Positions 28,490 through 36,573 of a stretch of DNA of 64,000 nt are shown one piece after another. A program made the translations under genes and the position numbers. Below the pieces are notes generated by a model. It worked only from the letters and a program-made list of their open reading frames with translations. It was not told where the DNA came from and searched no databases. Every line of letters starts with the position of its first letter. The first letter of the stretch is position 1. The stretch is from positions 1 to 64,000 of the forward strand of contig NZ_QFGA01000004.1 of NCBI RefSeq assembly GCF_004369205.1, in the 5' to 3' direction. The DNA is from Pelotomaculum schinkii. GTDB taxonomy: Bacteria; Bacillota; Desulfotomaculia; Desulfotomaculales; Pelotomaculaceae.

Positions 28490-28702
28490 TTGCATAAGTA
28501 TACTGTCGGGGATGTGGTCAGGACGAGAAAAACCCACCCCTGTGGCGGCGACCTGTGGGAAGTCATTCGCACTGGCGTGGATTTCCGGATTAAATGCCTG
28601 AAATGCGGGCGGGTTTTGCTGCTGCCGCGGCCTAAATTTGAAAAAGCGGTTAAAACGGTGGTCCAACAGGGAACACAAAGCCCCCCGGAACAGCTGTCCT
28701 GA
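28490..28702 (+). CDS. DUF951 family small protein
   Basis: 70 aa. The pattern KYTVGDVVRTRKTHPCGGDLWEVIRTGVDFRIKCLKCGRVLLLPRPKFEK is DUF951, a small Cys-containing protein common near the origin of Firmicutes, function unknown. Three cysteines (CGG and CLKCG) could bind zinc. TTG start with GGAGG seven bases upstream. Confidence 0.88.
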   Translation: MHKYTVGDVVRTRKTHPCGGDLWEVIRTGVDFRIKCLKCGRVLLLPRPKFEKAVKTVVQQGTQSPPEQLS

Positions 28703-28706
28703 AAAT

Positions 28707-28860
28707 GCAGGTGCGAATTCATTCGCACAAAAGTTACTTTAGATGCCCAAGTTCGGCGCTGGCGCGCCGTGTGCGATTGAAATTCGCACCTGCATCATAC
28801 GTGGCGCCGCGCTAGCGGCGTGGGCAGCTATCATGAAAATAAGTTGCATCATTTGATAAG
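28707..28860. repeat. Dispersed intergenic palindromic repeat, copy 4
   Basis: Closest relative of the copy at 22702-22850: GCAGGTGCGAATTCATTCGC, then TTCGGCGCTGGCGCGCCGTG, then an inverted GCGATTGAAATTCGCACCTGC, then ATACGTGGCGCCGCG. The outer GCAGGTGCGAATT / AATTCGCACCTGC arms (28707 on; 28778-28794) form inverted ends about 75 bases apart, like a small non-coding transposable element. Confidence 0.65.
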
Positions 28861-28903
28861 CTATAACACCAGAAATTGTGGGTGGAGAATTATTCGCGCC
28901 GGA

Positions 28904-29230
28904 CTACTCGGAAATTCGGTAGGCCCAGTTCGTTCCGTTGTTGTTGTCCCAGTGGTTGGAATTGTCTTTGAAACAAAAGTTTAGCTGGTTGCCCTTTTCT
29001 AGCCGTACAGCCTTTTCCCATCCGTCGTTGCGTTGCTCCATCGGCTGGTCGATTGTTTCGAGCCAATCCTGCTGTTCCCCGTACCCGTAGTGCAGGTAAA
29101 CGCTGGCAGCGCCCTGGTTTGCCAGGAGACCCTTGTAAAGTATGCTTACATGCCGTCCGTCTTCCGAAAGCGGTTTAACTTGTACGCCTTGGATGGAATG
29201 AGAGTAGGTAAAAGGCTTAATTGAGCTCAC
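28904..29230 (-). CDS. Stand-alone carbohydrate-binding module (CBM25/53-like)
   Basis: 108 aa. The pattern [16 protein letters not shown], then [21 protein letters not shown], then [11 protein letters not shown] is the starch-binding CBM25/CBM53 fold, with aromatic residues placed for glucan contact. No signal peptide and no catalytic domain is present, so it would act inside the cell, perhaps on glycogen or as part of a complex. The GTG at 29230 has GGGAGGTG just upstream. It is on the opposite strand to its neighbours. Confidence 0.8.
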   Translation of the reverse strand: MSSIKPFTYSHSIQGVQVKPLSEDGRHVSILYKGLLANQGAASVYLHYGYGEQQDWLETIDQPMEQRNDGWEKAVRLEKGNQLNFCFKDNSNHWDNNNGTNWAYRISE

Positions 29231-29323
29231 AAAAGCACCTCCCAATATATTCACCAGCTTTATTGTGCGCCGAAGGCCTTTGTAATATTAGCTAAGCGGA
29301 AGAGGACAAATTTCCCATTATCC

Positions 29324-29352
29324 TTGTCAATTTTAAGTCCTTGTGCTATAAT
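29324..29352 (+). promoter_or_regulatory. Promoter of the rpsF-ssb-rpsR operon
   Basis: -35 TTGTCA (29324-29329), 17-base spacer, perfect -10 TATAAT (29347-29352). The leader to rpsF is about 80 bases. Confidence 0.75.
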
Positions 29353-29437
29353 CTATAGGTCAAAATTTGCATTTGACGTTCCACCCTGCTCTACCCCTGG
29401 TGTAGGGCCGATAGTCCAAAGGGAGGAGGTGAATGGT

Positions 29438-29725
29438 TTGCGCAAGTATGAGGTAGTCTTTGTGCTTCGTCCGGATCTGGACGAGGAAAAAAACGCGGCG
29501 GTATTGGATAAATTCCAGTCTTTAATTGAAAGCCACGGTGGAGAGATTACAAAACTCGACAAGTGGGGCAAGCGCAGGCTGGCTTACGAGGTGAAAGACT
29601 TCAGAGAAGGCTTTTACATCCTGGTCAAAATGAATGCAGAACCCAAAGTGGCTGCAGAGCTTGATCGCGTTTTTAAGATTACGGATGAAGTGCTGCGACA
29701 TATCATCGTCCGGGAGGACGAGTAG
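29438..29725 (+). CDS. rpsF: 30S ribosomal protein bS6
   Basis: 95 aa. The sequence starts [25 protein letters not shown] and has [18 protein letters not shown], the S6 fold that pairs with S18 on the 30S platform. TTG start with GGGAGGAGGTG upstream; the frame stays open another 38 codons over the promoter, which is an artefact. First gene of the rpsF-ssb-rpsR operon. Confidence 0.95.
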   Translation: MRKYEVVFVLRPDLDEEKNAAVLDKFQSLIESHGGEITKLDKWGKRRLAYEVKDFREGFYILVKMNAEPKVAAELDRVFKITDEVLRHIIVREDE

Positions 29726-29794
29726 CGCCAGGTAGAGCATAACTACCTTTAGCGCTGACCGCTGGAAAAAGATTAACTTAAGGCGGTGAGAAAA

Positions 29795-30208
29795 ATGCTA
29801 AACCGAGTGATTCTAATAGGCCGGCTTACCAAAGATCCGGAGCTTCGCTACACACCTAACGGTGTGGCGGTAGCCAGGTTTACCTTGGCCGTGGACCGGC
29901 GTCAGGCCAAGGACCGGGAAAAAGAGGCCGACTTTATTGACATCGTGGTATGGCAGAAACAGGCCGAAAACTGTGCCAACTATATTGGCAAGGGGAGGCT
30001 GGTGGCGGTCGACGGTAGATTGCAGATACGCTCTTACGACGACAGCCAGGGTATACGACGCAAAGCCGCCGAGGTAATTGCCGAGAATGTGCGTTTTCTG
30101 GATCGCGCCAAAGAAGGCGGATCTTCATATAACGCCAGTCACCCCAACCACGCCGACGAGGGCATGGGGAGCGAAATTAGCTTTAATGAGGATGATATAC
30201 CGTTTTAA
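29795..30208 (+). CDS. ssb: Single-stranded DNA-binding protein
   Basis: 137 aa. OB fold (residues 1-105) with MLNRVILIGRLTKDPELRYTPNG and ADFIDIVVWQKQAENCANYIGKG. A short flexible linker and the acidic C-terminal tip DDIPF recruit repair and replication proteins. ATG at 29795 with GGCGGTGAG upstream. Middle gene between rpsF and rpsR, the conserved order. Confidence 0.95.
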   Translation: MLNRVILIGRLTKDPELRYTPNGVAVARFTLAVDRRQAKDREKEADFIDIVVWQKQAENCANYIGKGRLVAVDGRLQIRSYDDSQGIRRKAAEVIAENVRFLDRAKEGGSSYNASHPNHADEGMGSEISFNEDDIPF

Positions 30209-30262
30209 TAAATGACCGGTACCAGCGCAGCGGGCCGGTATGAGGAGGTGCGCGAATAAATC

Positions 30263-30493
30263 GTGAAACGTGAAAGAGGCCGTCGCGGTAAAAAACGGAT
30301 TTGCAGTTTCTGTGTGGATAAAATGGAAGCAATTGATTATAAAGATATACCTCGCCTTAAAAAATATATCACCGAACGGGGCAAAATTCTACCCCGCCGC
30401 ATTTCTGGAAACTGCGCCGGACACCAGCGCATGCTGACCACAGCGGTTAAGAGGGCTCGTAATATAGCGCTCCTGCCGTTTACAGCGGAATAG
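30263..30493 (+). CDS. rpsR: 30S ribosomal protein bS18
   Basis: 76 aa, basic. It contains [33 protein letters not shown] and GNCAGHQR, with three cysteines as in the zinc-binding C+ forms of S18. GTG start; GAGGAGGTG lies 13 bases upstream. Followed by a strong terminator that closes the operon. Confidence 0.95.
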   Translation: MKRERGRRGKKRICSFCVDKMEAIDYKDIPRLKKYITERGKILPRRISGNCAGHQRMLTTAVKRARNIALLPFTAE

Positions 30494-30503
30494 TAGCTAC
30501 CGG

Positions 30504-30526
30504 GGAGGCCAAGGCCTCCTTTTTTA
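30504..30526 (+). terminator. Terminator of the rpsF-ssb-rpsR operon
   Basis: GGAGGCC-AA-GGCCTCC followed by TTTTTTT. Eleven bases after the rpsR stop. Confidence 0.92.
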
Positions 30527-30565
30527 ATTAAACGTGTCTTTTCGCGGGCACAGGGCCGGCCGAAA

Positions 30566-30601
30566 GCGCTACGGAGCGCCTGGGCGCGTTCTCCGTAGCG
30601 C
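30566..30601. other. Strong GC-rich intergenic hairpin
   Basis: GCGCTACGGAG / CTCCGTAGCGC, 11 bp perfect with a 14-base loop that contains its own GCGC pairing. No T tail. Nothing else is recognised in the 350-bp gap 30494-30842. Confidence 0.45.
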
Positions 30602-30842
30602 GTGCAAGCATGTTTATGAAGCTTGCATAGAAGCGTAGTGAACTGGCGGCTGCCTGCAAAAGCGGCAGGTATGATGAATAGTAGACCATGACCTCTTTTG
30701 TGAAATTATATTGAAAGCTTCTAGGCCCATACATTTGGGGCAACAAATAACAGGCAAATCGGCCATGATAGGGGCAGGAAAAGAAATCGCTCCTGAAGAA
30801 TAGTTAAAGGTCAAGTGTCAAGTCTACCGAAGGAGGATACCC

Positions 30843-31160
30843 ATGTTACCCGGCAGTCAGGAGGGCGGTATTGCCAAGAATATTAAAATAATCGATTGGT
30901 TAAAGGCAGATTTGATTACCTCCGTTTCTGCGCTTTTCAAGGCCATGCTTAGAAGCAATGAGGAGTTAATCATGGACGCGCTGGCCAGCTTGCACATCAC
31001 TTGCTATGTATTAGGCCGGCGGTTGGGTATTAATTTTAACCGACTCGACTTGAAAGTGGAAGCAAAACTGCGTAAGGGCATCGACCAGGAGCATGAGGTT
31101 GAAAAATGGTACGGCGACCTCTCGGGTCTGTTAAATTATCTGGCCGAAAAAAAGAGGTGA
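30843..31160 (+). CDS. MazG-like family protein
   Basis: 105 aa. Helical protein with the pattern NIKIIDWLKADLITSVSALFKAMLRSNEELIMDALASLHITCYVLGRRLGI, matching the MazG-like family of small helical proteins found in Firmicutes near yybS. True MazG proteins hydrolyse nucleoside triphosphates, but the usual EExxE metal motif is only partly present, so activity is doubtful. ATG with GAAGGAGG upstream. Four bases before yybS, hence co-transcribed. Confidence 0.75.
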   Translation: MLPGSQEGGIAKNIKIIDWLKADLITSVSALFKAMLRSNEELIMDALASLHITCYVLGRRLGINFNRLDLKVEAKLRKGIDQEHEVEKWYGDLSGLLNYLAEKKR

Positions 31161-31164
31161 TTCT

Positions 31165-32130
31165 TTGCTGACCGGCAATAAGACCAGAGCCCTGTCGGAA
31201 TGGGCTTTTTTTACATCCCTGGCGATTCTGTTTGTTCTGGCTGGTCTTTATGTACCGTTTCTCGGTCTTCTAGCCACAGTAGTTTTCCCCCTGCCGTTGA
31301 TACTGTTGGTTTTACGGCTTGACACCCGCTACGCCGGCCTAAGCCTGGCGGTGGTTGGAACCAGCCTGTTTATTTTGGTTCCCGGCCAAACTCCGGCCTT
31401 GCTGATGCTTTTACCGGCAGGTTTGCTGGGTGTTTTGTACGGTTTACTGTTTAAAAATCAGGTATCCCCCGGTATCAGTATTTTTGCGGGACTGGCCGGG
31501 GCGGCTGTTCTTACGCTCCTTTCAGCTCTGCTCATAGATGTCATTACAGGCATAAAGCTGTTTACTCTGGACCAGGACAGCCGGTTGTTTGTCGAGCAGT
31601 GGCTGGAAGCGAACAGTAGTGTGAATGTTTTCAGTGACGTTCCCCCTGAGATGCAGGGAAACTTAAATCAGAACGTTACGAGCCTTTTTGAACTATTCAT
31701 TCCGGGTCAGTATATTGTAGCTTCGGCTGCCGGCGCAGTTTTATCGTATTTTGCGGCCAGAACCGTGCTCAGACGGATGCAGTATGAGTTGCCGCCGGTC
31801 CCCGCCTTCAGCAGGGTATATGTTCCATGGTATGCCATCTGGGGTCTTATTTCAGGATTGGGGATGACCCTGGCGGGTGATTTTTTATCAATACCGCTGG
31901 TGGGGAAGATAGGAAAGAACATCCTTTTCGTCTTGTTTTATTTTCACCTGGTGTTGGGAGCCTCTGTCGCCGCGTATTTTTTCCGCAGCATCAAACTGGC
32001 CAGGCCTTTCAAACTGGCGCTTTTGGCCTTGGTCTTAGTCTACCTGCCCTTCAGTGTTTCTGTTTTTTTGATGTTGGGAGTGATTGACCCTCTGATAAAC
32101 ATGCGTCAGCTGCCGGAAGCGAAGGAATAA
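31165..32130 (+). CDS. yybS: DUF2232 membrane protein (YybS)
   Basis: 321 aa polytopic membrane protein with about eight hydrophobic segments, like B. subtilis YybS and with the same neighbours (rpsR and rplI). Folate/ECF-type S-component similarity is known for the family; the ligand is unknown. TTG start with AAAGAGGTGATT upstream. Unlike B. subtilis, no gdpP (yybT) follows before rplI. Confidence 0.8.
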   Translation: MLTGNKTRALSEWAFFTSLAILFVLAGLYVPFLGLLATVVFPLPLILLVLRLDTRYAGLSLAVVGTSLFILVPGQTPALLMLLPAGLLGVLYGLLFKNQVSPGISIFAGLAGAAVLTLLSALLIDVITGIKLFTLDQDSRLFVEQWLEANSSVNVFSDVPPEMQGNLNQNVTSLFELFIPGQYIVASAAGAVLSYFAARTVLRRMQYELPPVPAFSRVYVPWYAIWGLISGLGMTLAGDFLSIPLVGKIGKNILFVLFYFHLVLGASVAAYFFRSIKLARPFKLALLALVLVYLPFSVSVFLMLGVIDPLINMRQLPEAKE

Positions 32131-32201
32131 TCCCTTATAGGGCCGTCCAAGTGTTTTTCATGCAAAACAGGCTGAGGTTAGCTTTCCAGGAGGTAATGGA
32201 T

Positions 32202-32654
32202 ATGAAAGTAATACTGCTAAAAGATGTACCCGGCCAGGGCAAGCGGGGGGACGTAATCAACGTAGCGGAAGGCTACGCCCGCAACTATCTGCTGCCGCGC
32301 AACCTGGCCAGCGAGGCTTCCCAGGGAAAGATGAAGGAACTGGCCGAGCGACAGCAGGCGAATGCGTTAAAAGGGGAAAAAATAAGGCGGGAGGCGGAAG
32401 AACTGGCAGCCCGCCTGGGAAAGATTACAGTAGTTGTGCAGACTAAAGCCGGTGAGGGCGGCAAGCTCTTCGGCTCTGTCAACAACAAGGATGTTTGCGA
32501 CACCATGGTCTTACAACATCGTATCAGGCTTGACAAAAAGAAGGTTATTCTGAAGGAGCCCATCAAGCAGCTTGGAGAGTATTCTGTGGTGGCCAAACTG
32601 CATCCGGATGTACATGCCGAGATTAAGGTCAAAGTGGTTGGGGAGCAGGATTGA
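32202..32654 (+). CDS. rplI: 50S ribosomal protein bL9
   Basis: 150 aa. N-terminal domain MKVILLKDVPGQGKRGDVINVAEGYARNYLLP, long connecting helix (about 40-75) and C-terminal RNA-binding domain with GGKLFGSVNNKDV. The ATG at 32202 has AGGAGGT seven bases upstream; 17 extra codons upstream are not used. Confidence 0.95.
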   Translation: MKVILLKDVPGQGKRGDVINVAEGYARNYLLPRNLASEASQGKMKELAERQQANALKGEKIRREAEELAARLGKITVVVQTKAGEGGKLFGSVNNKDVCDTMVLQHRIRLDKKKVILKEPIKQLGEYSVVAKLHPDVHAEIKVKVVGEQD

Positions 32655-32741
32655 TTAACCATCATCTTTCTCTGGGTTTGGTCCGGTTGTTTGTGCCCGT
32701 AAACTGTAAACGCCGGGTTGTTCAGTTAGTTCACAACCATA

Positions 32742-32905
32742 ACGCGGCGCCGGCAGAGTAGGAAAACGCAGCAATGTGGGTAACACCACACCGGGTCTTT
32801 CAGGTTTTGCCTATGCCTCTATGGCGGCGACTTGAGCCGTGCGATTTTCTTTCGCACACGGCGCGCTGGCGCCGAACTTGTAGGGAGCGAATGCAGCACT
32901 TGTCG
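32742..32905. repeat. Dispersed intergenic palindromic repeat, copy 5
   Basis: Begins CGCGGCGCCGGCAGAGTAGG (like copy 1 near 7.02 kb), continues with GCAGCAATGTGGGT and ends with GTGCGATTTTCTTTCGCAC and GGCGCGCTGGCGCCGAACTT. It occupies most of the 330-bp gap between rplI and the Lon-family gene; no gene is seen there. Confidence 0.6.
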
Positions 32906-32986
32906 AATGAATCGCCCCCACGTTTTGGGGTTATCGCTTCTTATGCCGGACTCTTATTTTTAGGGTAGCACTGAAAGGAGCACAAC

Positions 32987-34927
32987 ATGAAAGTATTCCT
33001 CGAAAAGTTTATCGGAGGGAACAAAAACGAAACCTCTGTTAAACTGAAAGGCAACGAGCAAATTAAACGCCAGGTTACGGCTATGTTTGGCCTCCTGGCT
33101 GATCTGTACGGCTCCGACAAGCTGGTCCTGCGGGCCGGCAAGTTGGATGCCCTGCAGTTCATGCGCTCCGAAAGGATGGAGGAAAGAGTACTGGCCCTCC
33201 AGAAGTTGGTTTTCGAGGATCCAACCTTTAATACCCCGCCCGAGCAGGAAGCCATCCCGGGCATATTGGAAGAGATAGAAGAAGAGATTGCCGATAATAT
33301 TGCCCGGCGCACGGTCGAAGACCAGCTGGAAAAGAAAATCAGCGAAAAGCTGCAGCAGCGCCACGAGGAGTATGTCAAAGAAATAAAAATGCAGGTTATC
33401 AAGGAGAACGCAGGTCCGGAAAACGCCCACACTTTAAAGAAGCTGGCCCTCCTGGAAAAGATGGAGCAAAAAAAACTGACCACCTCCGCCATGGAGTTTC
33501 TGCGCCCGGCTTCCTTTGAAGAAATTGTTGGCCAGTCGCGCGCAATTAATGCCTTATTGGCCAGGCTGGCATCTCCCTATCCACAGCATATTATCCTTTA
33601 TGGACCGCCGGGTGTAGGCAAAACCACTGCAGCCAGGCTGGCCCTGGAAGTGGCTAAAGCGGCCAAGGGGACGCCCTTTGCCAGGGAAGCGGCCTTTGTG
33701 GAGGTAAATGGCGCCACCTTGCGCTGGGATCCCCGTGAAGCTACAAACCCGCTCTTGGGCTCAGTGCACGACCCTATTTACCAGGGAGCAAAGCGGGATC
33801 TGGCTGAGACGGGTGTGCCGGAACCCAAACTGGGATTGGTCTCCGACGCCCACGGTGGTGTGTTGTTCATTGACGAAATCGGGGAAATGGACCCCCTGTT
33901 ACAGAATAAGCTTTTAAAAGTGTTGGAGGATAAGAGGGTCTTTTTTGACTCCTCCTATTACGACCCGCATGAACCCAACGTACCCCAGTATATTAAAAAG
34001 CTTTTTGAAGAAGGCGCCCCGGCAGACTTTATCTTAATCGGGGCGACCACCCGCGAGCCTGAAGATATTAACCCGGCCATCCGCTCGCGTTGCGCCGAGA
34101 TTTTCTTCGAGCCGCTAACGCCAAAAGACATCCAGGCCATTTTGACACAGGCGGCCGGAAAACTGGGTGTGTTTTTAGATAACAGGGTGGCCGAGGCTAT
34201 CAGCGAGTACACCATTGAGGGCCGTAAGGCCATCAGCATCCTGGCAGACGCCTACGGACTGGCCTGCTATCGTGATAAGACGGATTGCGGATGTCCCGCG
34301 ATAACCCTTGAAGATGTCCTGGAAGTGGCTCAGGTAAGCCGTCTCAGCCCCTATGCAACCTGCAAGGTTTCCAGCCGGCGGGAAGTGGGGAAAATTTTTG
34401 CGCTGGGCGTGCTGGGCTACCTGGGGTCAGTTTTAGAACTCGAAGCAGTGGCTTTTCCCGCCCGCAGCCAGGGCCAGGGGGCCATCCGCTTTAACGATAC
34501 CGCCGGCAGTATGGCCAAGGACTCCGTGTTCAACGCCGCCTCTGTAATACGCAAACTGACAGGCGAAGACCTCAGCAATTATGACCTGCACGTTAATGTG
34601 GTGGGTGGCGGCAGAATAGACGGCCCATCAGCTGGTGTAGCTATTTTCCTGGCCATCTTAAGCGCTATTCAGGGGCGCCCCATACCCCAGGATATAGCCG
34701 TCACCGGCGAGGTGTCCATCCAGGGCAAGGTCCGCGCGGTTGGAGGAGTATGCGAAAAAATATATGGCGCCAGGCAGGCCGGCATCAAAACCATCCTGCT
34801 GCCGGCGGAGAATGAAAATGACGTGCCTTCCGAGGTAAAGGGCATTCAGGTGGTGCTGGCGCACACTGTTGAAGATATCATCAGGCACGTGTTTCCACCC
34901 ACGGATGTTGATGAACTGGTCAGCTGA
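32987..34927 (+). CDS. Lon-family ATP-dependent protease (LonB/LonC type)
   Basis: 646 aa. An N-terminal charged helical region (1-165, no LAN domain) is followed by an AAA+ module with GPPGVGKTTAA (Walker A) and GVLFIDEIGEMD (Walker B). The C-terminal Ser-Lys protease domain has the catalytic Ser in GGGRIDGPSAGVAIFLA and the Lys in CEKIYGARQAG. No clear transmembrane insertion. It lies between rplI and dnaB, which are adjacent in B. subtilis. ATG with AAAGGAG upstream. Substrates are unknown; related proteases act during sporulation or stress. Confidence 0.88.
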   Translation: MKVFLEKFIGGNKNETSVKLKGNEQIKRQVTAMFGLLADLYGSDKLVLRAGKLDALQFMRSERMEERVLALQKLVFEDPTFNTPPEQEAIPGILEEIEEEIADNIARRTVEDQLEKKISEKLQQRHEEYVKEIKMQVIKENAGPENAHTLKKLALLEKMEQKKLTTSAMEFLRPASFEEIVGQSRAINALLARLASPYPQHIILYGPPGVGKTTAARLALEVAKAAKGTPFAREAAFVEVNGATLRWDPREATNPLLGSVHDPIYQGAKRDLAETGVPEPKLGLVSDAHGGVLFIDEIGEMDPLLQNKLLKVLEDKRVFFDSSYYDPHEPNVPQYIKKLFEEGAPADFILIGATTREPEDINPAIRSRCAEIFFEPLTPKDIQAILTQAAGKLGVFLDNRVAEAISEYTIEGRKAISILADAYGLACYRDKTDCGCPAITLEDVLEVAQVSRLSPYATCKVSSRREVGKIFALGVLGYLGSVLELEAVAFPARSQGQGAIRFNDTAGSMAKDSVFNAASVIRKLTGEDLSNYDLHVNVVGGGRIDGPSAGVAIFLAILSAIQGRPIPQDIAVTGEVSIQGKVRAVGGVCEKIYGARQAGIKTILLPAENENDVPSEVKGIQVVLAHTVEDIIRHVFPPTDVDELVS

Positions 34928-34974
34928 TTGTTTATTGAAACGTACGGCTTTCATTTGTTAAAAAGGAGATCATT

Positions 34975-36306
34975 TTGTTAGACCGAATTCCTCCCCAGAA
35001 TATAGATGCGGAACAGTCCGTGCTGGGCGCCATCCTTATCGACCGCGAGGCTATTTACAAGGCGATGCGGGTGCTCCAGCCGGGCGATTTTTACCGGGAA
35101 AGCCACCGTACCATCTACGAGGCCATGCTCTTCCTGAATGAAGCAGGGAGCCCGGTGGATTTGATCACGCTCAGTGATCAGCTGAGGCAGCAGGGTGACC
35201 TGGAAAAAGTGGGCGGCGTAGCGGCTATCGCCACTCTGGCGGAAATGGTGCCAACTGCCGCCAATGTGGAGTACTACGCCCGCATCGTCGAGGAAAAATC
35301 GCTCCTGCGCACCCTGATCAACCTGTCGACGCGCATTGCCGGTATGGGGTACGAAGAACACGAGGAGCCTGAAAAACTGATCGCCGAGGCCGAGCAGATG
35401 ATCATGGAACTCGGTAACCGGCGTACCAGCCAGGCCTTTTTCACAATCAAGGAAATCTTCCTGCAGACCTTCCCGCACCTGGAGTTCCTTTACAATAATC
35501 GCGGCGTTGTAACCGGCGTGCCGACATCCTTTGGGGACCTGGACCAGATCTGCTGCGGATTTCAGCCAAGCGACTTTATTATCCTGGCGGGGCGTCCCAG
35601 CATGGGCAAAACCAGCTTAGGGTTATGTATAGGCTATAATGCCGCCATGAAGCACAATATCCCGGTGGCGGTGTTCAGCCTGGAAATGTCAAAGGAGCAA
35701 CTGGCGCAGAGGATCCTCTGCGCGGAGGCGAAAGTCGACCAGCAGCGACTTCGCAATGGTACCATTGATGAGGAGGACTGGCTGAAGCTGCACGAGACGG
35801 CCGGTAAAATGGCCAAGGCGCCAATATATATTGACGACACCCCCGGTATCAGCATCCGCCAGCTGCGGGCCAAGGCCAGACAGCTCAAGTCTGAGAAGGG
35901 GCTAGGGCTGATCGTGATCGATTATCTTCAATTGCTCCAGGGCAGCCGTCGCTCCGAAAACCGCCAGCAGGAGATTTCAGAGATATCCCGTTCCCTTAAG
36001 GGACTCGCCAAGGAACTGCAAATCCCTGTACTGGCTCTGGCTCAGCTCAGCCGGTCTGTGGAGCAGCGTCCCAACAAGCGCCCGGTGATGTCCGACCTGC
36101 GTGAGTCGGGTTCATTGGAGCAGGACGCCGATCTGGTCATGTTTATTTACCGCGATGAATACTACAACCCCGAATCGGAGAAAAAGGGCATCGCAGAGGT
36201 CATTATCTCCAAGCACCGCAATGGACCGGTCGGCAGCGTCGAACTGGTTTTCCTGAAAGAATATACCAAGTTTGTCTCCATTATAAAAAACACATCAGAC
36301 CATTGA
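34975..36306 (+). CDS. dnaB: Replicative DNA helicase DnaB
   Basis: 443 aa, hexameric 5'-3' helicase of the replication fork (DnaC in B. subtilis). The N-terminal domain opens with DRIPPQNIDAEQSVLGAIL. The RecA-like domain has Walker A GRPSMGKTS near residue 204 and Walker B LGLIVIDYLQLL. TTG start with AAGGAG seven bases upstream. Neighbours rplI and purA are the usual ones. No intein. Confidence 0.97.
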   Translation: MLDRIPPQNIDAEQSVLGAILIDREAIYKAMRVLQPGDFYRESHRTIYEAMLFLNEAGSPVDLITLSDQLRQQGDLEKVGGVAAIATLAEMVPTAANVEYYARIVEEKSLLRTLINLSTRIAGMGYEEHEEPEKLIAEAEQMIMELGNRRTSQAFFTIKEIFLQTFPHLEFLYNNRGVVTGVPTSFGDLDQICCGFQPSDFIILAGRPSMGKTSLGLCIGYNAAMKHNIPVAVFSLEMSKEQLAQRILCAEAKVDQQRLRNGTIDEEDWLKLHETAGKMAKAPIYIDDTPGISIRQLRAKARQLKSEKGLGLIVIDYLQLLQGSRRSENRQQEISEISRSLKGLAKELQIPVLALAQLSRSVEQRPNKRPVMSDLRESGSLEQDADLVMFIYRDEYYNPESEKKGIAEVIISKHRNGPVGSVELVFLKEYTKFVSIIKNTSDH

Positions 36307-36342
36307 CAGCCCTCTCCAGGGCTCTATACAGGTGTTAAATCG

Positions 36343-36373
36343 TCCCTGGCCGGCCGCAGGCCGGGATTTTTTG
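36343..36373 (+). terminator. Terminator of dnaB
   Basis: GC-rich stem CCGGCC-GCA-GGCCGG with outer TCCC/GGGA pairing, followed by TTTTTTG. Confidence 0.8.
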
Positions 36374-36375
36374 TC

Positions 36376-36404
36376 TTGACAAGATTTCTTTGGTTTGTTA
36401 AGAT
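36376..36404 (+). promoter_or_regulatory. Promoter of the flavoprotein-purA unit
   Basis: -35 TTGACA (36376-36381), 17-base spacer, -10 TAAGAT (36399-36404), right after the dnaB terminator. The 160-base leader to the next start has no recognised riboswitch. Confidence 0.65.
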
Positions 36405-36573
36405 CTTTGTGTTGTTTAAAAAAGGTTCACTCACTACTACAACTACATTTTCGGGGACCACACTGAAGCACTCAAATGGCAACTGGTATAAGGTTTGTTG
36501 TTTGGGTTATTTTTATGCCGGCAGGGAAAAATATCATAAAGCTTCCTACCCAAAAAAGGGGGAGGGAATATTT

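Noticed and set aside
31165-32130. Missing gdpP (yybT) as a deletion scar between yybS and rplI
   Set aside because: The 71-bp gap shows no remnant sequence, and absence of gdpP at this place is not by itself evidence of a deletion.
36376-36573. N-terminal extension of the COG2509 flavoprotein
   Set aside because: The extension covers a good promoter and has no homology-like pattern; the TTG at 36574 has a strong ribosome site and starts right at the dinucleotide-binding fold.
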